A stretch of 35,127 nt of DNA, taken from the NCBI GenBank assembly GCA_007125075.1, contig SLDX01000133.1, positions 1-35,127 on the forward strand. Direction: 5' to 3'. The translations under genes and the position numbers were made by a program. This stretch comes from Desulfonatronospira sp. Lineage in GTDB: Bacteria > Desulfobacterota > Desulfovibrionia > Desulfovibrionales > Desulfonatronovibrionaceae. Each line of letters begins with the position of its first letter. Within the stretch, counting starts at the first letter, position 1. This document shows, piece after piece, positions 31,257 through 35,127 of this stretch. Under the pieces are notes generated by a model. That model did no database searches, was not told the DNA's origin, and saw only the letters and a list, made by a program, of their open reading frames with translations.

Positions 31257-32606
31257 TCAGGAGCCTTTGTTCCTGCGGGCCTGCCTCTGCCTGGCCTGAT
31301 ACATGAAAGTCCTGATGGCCAGCTCCCGGTTCGGCTGGATGGAGCCGTCGTAAGGGGTATCCAGAAAAGGTATTTTCTTTTCCAGAAGAATGGGCTTCAA
31401 TATCGCCGAACAGATGGTGCTGGGCATGCAGGTGAAGGGAAAGACGTTGACAACGCCGTCATAGTTCTCATGAACGTATTCCATGGCTCCGCCGATGCTT
31501 ATGGCCGCTTCCGTACCGATGTCGAAATTGAACAAACGGTCGTTGTCCAGCTGTTTTTCCAGGCTGGCGATGCGGTGATCACCCTCGATGTCCAGGTGTC
31601 TGGTCGCGCTGGCGTAAGTCTGGTCCTGGCGCCATAACTGGTATTTTATCTCGATTTGATAATCCATCCATTTTTTCGAAGACCTGAACAGGCCCCGGGC
31701 ATCTTTTCCCTTCCAGGCCCTGCGCCAAAGCCGCTTTGTCTCCCTTAAATTGGTGTATGCCACAAAGTTGAACCATTCCCCTAGGGAAGCATCCACCACT
31801 TCACCTCCGTGCTTTTCTATCTCTTTGATCAGGTACTGGTTCGACTGTGGATGGGTGCGCAGGTAGATTTCGCCGATTATCCCGATGCGCGGCCTTCTGG
31901 GCTTGTCCGGATCCATGAGCTTTGCGGCCCTTATGACGATATCCTCAAGCAGTGAGTACAGGGCTTTGAAGTTTCTGGTTTCACCCACCTGTTCAATCCT
32001 GTTCTGCATTTCCGTTAGGGCCTGATCCATGAAGAGGTCTGTTTCCCCGGGATTTTTTTCATAAGGCCTGACTCTCCAGACCACCCTGTCCAGAACATCG
32101 GAAATTATGGTGGCCACGTAAGCCAGGCGCCGAAAAAGCCTTGATTTTTCCGCGGGCATGATCATGGAAGAAGAGTAACTGTCTGTCGCGGACAGATAAG
32201 TGATGTTCACATCTTCGAACTCTGGAAATTTGTCCAGGACCAGGCGGTGCATCTTGTTGTACATTCCGAATCTGCATGGTCCGTCGGCTTCGGGCATAAA
32301 ATAAACGTAATCATCCGGAGAAAAGTCATCTCCCAGACGTTTTTTTTCCTCCTGCAGAAAGTGGAGGATATCCCCCAGAGTAACCTGGCAGGGAAAACAT
32401 TCCTTGCCTGATGTGTATTCCTTGCCCAGGGCCAGACCGGTATAAGTGGGCATGACTCTGGCCGGGACTCCGTAAGCCCTGAAACTGGATGAAAGAAGCC
32501 TGGCCCCGAAAGGTGACATGTCCGGAATGAGCAGGGTTTTGCCGGTGATATCGAACTGGCCTACGCTCTTGGTCAGCCTTTCTTGGAAAAAGTTTTGTTT
32601 TTGCAT
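31257..32606 (-). CDS. 2-hydroxyacyl-CoA dehydratase-type (HgdB/DUF2229-like) component
   Basis: This 449-residue protein resembles the cluster-binding dehydratase-type component linked to BcrA/BadF/HgdC activases. Cysteines that could hold an Fe-S cluster occur in GKECFPCQVTLGD (about 68-80), ADGPCRFGMY and PFTCMPSTICSAIL, each a conserved-looking spot in this family. The middle region (RIGIIGEIYLRTHPQSNQYLIKEIE) has the expected Rossmann-like strand. It is the downstream partner of the large activase-type gene, 98 bases away on the same strand, and in many genomes homologous parts are fused in one chain. The reaction is unknown; known relatives perform ATP-driven one-electron reductions of CoA thioesters, or of small molecules in the double-cubane proteins. 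No CoA-transferase or acyl-CoA dehydrogenase lies beside it. The ribosome site is weak. It may be a maturase or electron donor rather than a dehydratase. Confidence 0.82.
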   Translation of the reverse strand: MQKQNFFQERLTKSVGQFDITGKTLLIPDMSPFGARLLSSSFRAYGVPARVMPTYTGLALGKEYTSGKECFPCQVTLGDILHFLQEEKKRLGDDFSPDDYVYFMPEADGPCRFGMYNKMHRLVLDKFPEFEDVNITYLSATDSYSSSMIMPAEKSRLFRRLAYVATIISDVLDRVVWRVRPYEKNPGETDLFMDQALTEMQNRIEQVGETRNFKALYSLLEDIVIRAAKLMDPDKPRRPRIGIIGEIYLRTHPQSNQYLIKEIEKHGGEVVDASLGEWFNFVAYTNLRETKRLWRRAWKGKDARGLFRSSKKWMDYQIEIKYQLWRQDQTYASATRHLDIEGDHRIASLEKQLDNDRLFNFDIGTEAAISIGGAMEYVHENYDGVVNVFPFTCMPSTICSAILKPILLEKKIPFLDTPYDGSIQPNRELAIRTFMYQARQRQARRNKGS

Positions 32607-32704
32607 GTTTTTCTAAAGGGATTATGAATTTGCGTTATATGATTCTAAAGGCATCCGCAGGCGCCGTTTCACAGCACCTCAGGCTTGCTTTTCCGGCTGG
32701 CAAC

Positions 32705-35127
32705 TTACTGACCGACCGCATGGTCCAGACCTTTTTTGGTTTGCCCGGCCTGATGTGTTTCCTTGAGGATGTTGTGCACCACATTCTTGTAGGCTTCTAT
32801 CCGGGTGATAGTTCCCGCCACCGCGCTGTGCTCGTCCAGCTCAAGTATCAGGGCCGGCTTGTCTTTGAGTATGTGTCCATAGAAATGTTCCAGAAACGAG
32901 TCCGGTCCGCAGGAAAAGTTGGTCAGATGGACACCGAACCAGTTGGGTCTGCGGGCGATCAGCTTGGCCGTGCGGAGGATGCGTCCGCCAAGACCCCAGT
33001 ACATGCGGGGAAAATCCTTGAGATCCTCCTGTTCAAAATCCACAAAGTCCATGGGCAGGGCGGTGATTTCCAGTTTGGCCAGCTGGCGCCCGAGTCTCAG
33101 GTTCAGCCGTTCGTCGTACACATTGTAGGGTCTTCCGGTAACTATCCATACCGGAGAGGAGGGATCCAGTCCGGAAAGGATTTCCCTGCCCTTGCGGCGC
33201 ATTTCTTCCCTGAACTTCATCTGTCTGTCCCAGCCCAGGGCTGCAGCCTCGTGCATCTTGCTTTCCCTGATCTTCAAGGATGCCGGCAGAGACTGATAAA
33301 AATTATAGGCTATGCTGTCCACGCCTTCCTTTAAAAACAGGGTTGGCCTGATAATCCTGGAGTCAGGAATCTTAAGGGCGGCCTTGGACATGTACTGTGA
33401 GCTCTCGACCATGGGGCAGAGCACCCCGCGTTCACCGTCATGATCTGGAGTGGGGACGTTTATCGGGTCGGGCAGAAAAAGAAAATCCGCGCTGCTGTTC
33501 AGGAGGTGGTGCACATGGCCGTGAAAGACTTTTACCGGAAAGCAGGTTTCAGCGGTTACCGTCTCCACTCCGGAAAAGGCGATGGCCTGATTGGTTGGAG
33601 GGCTGAAGAGAACATTAAGGCCCAGTTCAGCAAAGATATTGGCCCAGAGAATGCCCCATTCCAGGGAATGAAGGGCCAGGGGTATGCCGATTACCGGCTT
33701 GTCCGGACGGGGTTTTTCCATATTTTCCTGACTCATCAGGGCTTCCTGTGGCAGGAAGTTGTTGAACAGTTCTCTGCGCAGCAGAAAGTAATTATCCCTG
33801 GTCCGGCCCTGGACCGTGGATGCTTCATAGCGCCCGCAGTCTCCGCCCCAGATGCTTTTGCGTCCACCAAAATTGTAGATCTTGAGTTTGCATTCGTTGT
33901 GGCAGTTTTTATCCACACGGCAGAAAGATTCCTTGAAACTGACTTCGATGCCTGCCAGGTCTTCGAGGTTGCGATCCTTAATTCCGATCTCGCCGGAATC
34001 GAATTTTTCCTGCACTGCCAGGGCGGTACCAAAGGCGCCCATGACCTCGCGGTGTCTGGGCACGATTATCGGTTTTTTCAAAACCCTTTCGAACGCGGCA
34101 ACAATACCCTTGTTCAGCGAGGGTCCGCCCAGAAACATTATCCTGTTGCCTATTGGCCTGTTCTCCACCACCCGGTGCAGGTAATTGCGTACTATGGCGT
34201 AGCACAGACCGGCGATCAGATCTTTGCGCCCGGCTCCTTTCAAAGAATAGCCCACCAGATCAGATTCCATAAACACCGTGCATCTTTCAGCCAGATTGAC
34301 CGGGCTTTCAGCGGACAGAGCGATATCCTGGAACTGACCGACAATATTTATGTTCATCTTGCTGGCCAGTTCGTGCAGAAAACTGCCTGTACCAGCGGCG
34401 CAGATCTTGTTCATGACGAAATCCACGGGGTGGGATTCATGGATGGAAATGTACTTGGAATCCTGGCCGCCTATTTCAAAGATGGTGTCTATATCGCTGT
34501 TGACCTTAACGGCTCCACGGGCATGAGCGGTGATTTCATCGATTATCAGGTCGGCGTCGATAAAATCGCCGACAACATTACGTCCCGATCCGGTTGTACC
34601 CACGGCCATCAAGTCAATTTTCCGGCCGGCTTCACGGACCAGATGCTTAAGCAGCTCCTGGGCGACTTCAATGGGTTTGCCTTTGGTGGCCACATACCGC
34701 TTGTGAATTATCCTGCCCTGGTCGTCGATCAGGCAGTATTTGGTGGAAGTGGAGCCGATATCTATGCCCAGAAAGGCCCTGGTTCTGCTTTTTCCTCCGG
34801 CAGTCAGGGGCTTCAGGCTGTTATCCGGGTCGAAGTGGGACAGATTAAGATGCAAAGGCTCAGCCCTTGGAAAATCGTAATCAGAAGTAGTTTTGGACTG
34901 GTCCAGCCGGTTCAGGTCTACGCGGTTTCTGAGGTTCATTTTCCTGGATTGCAGAGCAGCTCCCAGAGCGCCGAGTGAAGTGTGGTAAGCAGGAACCTGC
35001 AGACCTGGAAAGTGCTGCCTGAAGGCCCTGACCAGCAGTTCGTTTTCAGCCATGCCCCCGATAAAGGCGATAGGTTCATGCAGTTTGCGGTTGGAGACTA
35101 TGGTGCTCAGATAATTGGCTGCAGTGC
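32705..35127 (-). CDS. acyl-CoA dehydratase activase-like ATPase with DUF2229 domain, 5' end beyond window
   Basis: The visible part is about 807 residues. The frame stays open to the window edge (TAANYLSTIVSNRK... precedes the first listed ATG), so ATG 35053 is internal. At the edge is the end of a first BcrA/BadF-type ATPase domain (FIGGMAEN...TSLGALGAAL). A complete second ASKHA domain begins FLGIDIGSTSTKYCLID, with EIGGQDSKYISI and the cluster motif KICAAGTGSFLHELASKM, and runs to MGAFGTALAVQEKF. A Cys-rich linker follows (CHNECKLKIYNFGG...WGGDCGRY), then a DUF2229 domain (VIGIPLALHSLEWGILWANIF; AETCFPVKVFHGHV; LCPMVESSQYM). HgdC-type activases use ATP to inject a low-potential electron into a partner. 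The partner here is probably the adjacent 449-residue protein. Substrate unknown. Confidence 0.88.
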   Translation of the reverse strand, partial: TAANYLSTIVSNRKLHEPIAFIGGMAENELLVRAFRQHFPGLQVPAYHTSLGALGAALQSRKMNLRNRVDLNRLDQSKTTSDYDFPRAEPLHLNLSHFDPDNSLKPLTAGGKSRTRAFLGIDIGSTSTKYCLIDDQGRIIHKRYVATKGKPIEVAQELLKHLVREAGRKIDLMAVGTTGSGRNVVGDFIDADLIIDEITAHARGAVKVNSDIDTIFEIGGQDSKYISIHESHPVDFVMNKICAAGTGSFLHELASKMNINIVGQFQDIALSAESPVNLAERCTVFMESDLVGYSLKGAGRKDLIAGLCYAIVRNYLHRVVENRPIGNRIMFLGGPSLNKGIVAAFERVLKKPIIVPRHREVMGAFGTALAVQEKFDSGEIGIKDRNLEDLAGIEVSFKESFCRVDKNCHNECKLKIYNFGGRKSIWGGDCGRYEASTVQGRTRDNYFLLRRELFNNFLPQEALMSQENMEKPRPDKPVIGIPLALHSLEWGILWANIFAELGLNVLFSPPTNQAIAFSGVETVTAETCFPVKVFHGHVHHLLNSSADFLFLPDPINVPTPDHDGERGVLCPMVESSQYMSKAALKIPDSRIIRPTLFLKEGVDSIAYNFYQSLPASLKIRESKMHEAAALGWDRQMKFREEMRRKGREILSGLDPSSPVWIVTGRPYNVYDERLNLRLGRQLAKLEITALPMDFVDFEQEDLKDFPRMYWGLGGRILRTAKLIARRPNWFGVHLTNFSCGPDSFLEHFYGHILKDKPALILELDEHSAVAGTITRIEAYKNVVHNILKETHQAGQTKKGLDHAVGQ

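Noticed and set aside
33440-34978. 512-residue plus-strand ORF opposite the activase gene
   Set aside because: It is antisense to a clear ASKHA/DUF2229 protein with recognisable motifs. The long open frame follows from codon bias on the opposite strand, and no family motif or good ribosome site was seen.

Overview
The window looks like chromosomal core DNA of a strictly anaerobic, Gram-negative bacterium. A member of the Desulfobacterota (former Deltaproteobacteria), probably a Desulfovibrionales-type sulfate reducer, fits best. This placement is inference from gene content: an oxygen-independent B12-dependent ribonucleotide reductase, the electron-bifurcating NfnAB pair, large 2-hydroxyacyl-CoA-dehydratase-type ATPases, RNase J, DksA, NikR, FolE2, a RicT/PSP1 protein beside metG, and an EF-G paralogue. 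No rRNA or species marker is present, so I name no genus. No phage, IS, integrase or CRISPR array was seen.

Layout. 1-111: a minus-strand tRNA pair (tRNA-Gly, then tRNA-Cys cut by the window edge) with its own near-consensus promoter. 183-944 (-): a DUF4213/DUF364 metal-chelation-type protein. 1.0-3.4 kb (+): dksA, an RqcH-like NFACT protein and an IscU/NifU-N-type protein, ending at a bidirectional terminator. 3.57-7.12 kb (-): tRNA-Leu, tig, clpP, clpX, the classical trigger factor/ClpXP protein-quality cluster. 7.42-9.48 kb (-): a ParB-like protein translationally coupled to a spore-photoproduct-lyase-like radical SAM enzyme. 9.5-12.0 kb (+): a possible 44-residue ORF, then an EF-G-like GTPase closed by a long terminator hairpin. 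12.2-13.8 kb (+): RNase J. 13.8-15.7 kb (-): a membrane M48 peptidase and a membrane-anchored alpha/beta hydrolase.

15.9-20.5 kb (+): nrdJ, ftsE, ftsX and a METTL21-like methyltransferase, tightly packed. 20.6-21.8 kb (+): nikR and folE2 overlapping by one base. 21.9-25.6 kb (+): recA-alaS. 25.9-28.1 kb (+): nfnA-nfnB. 28.3-31.2 kb (+): ricT and metG. 31.3-35.1 kb (-): two acyl-CoA-dehydratase-activase-family genes, the upstream one running off the right edge.

Most genes are housekeeping (translation, proteolysis, DNA repair, dNTP supply, division, tRNA charging). The interest lies in paralogues that keep a family fold but lack residues normally needed for the textbook activity. These are an EF-G with DTPGD instead of DTPGH, an RqcH-like protein with Asn at both expected Asp positions, an IscU-like protein without the third cysteine, and an SPL-like radical SAM protein without the hydrogen-donor cysteine. 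Others worth attention are the activase pair with unknown substrate, the ParB-like/radical SAM pair, and the nikR-folE2 coupling. All family assignments were made by reading the translations and recalling family motifs; no search was run.
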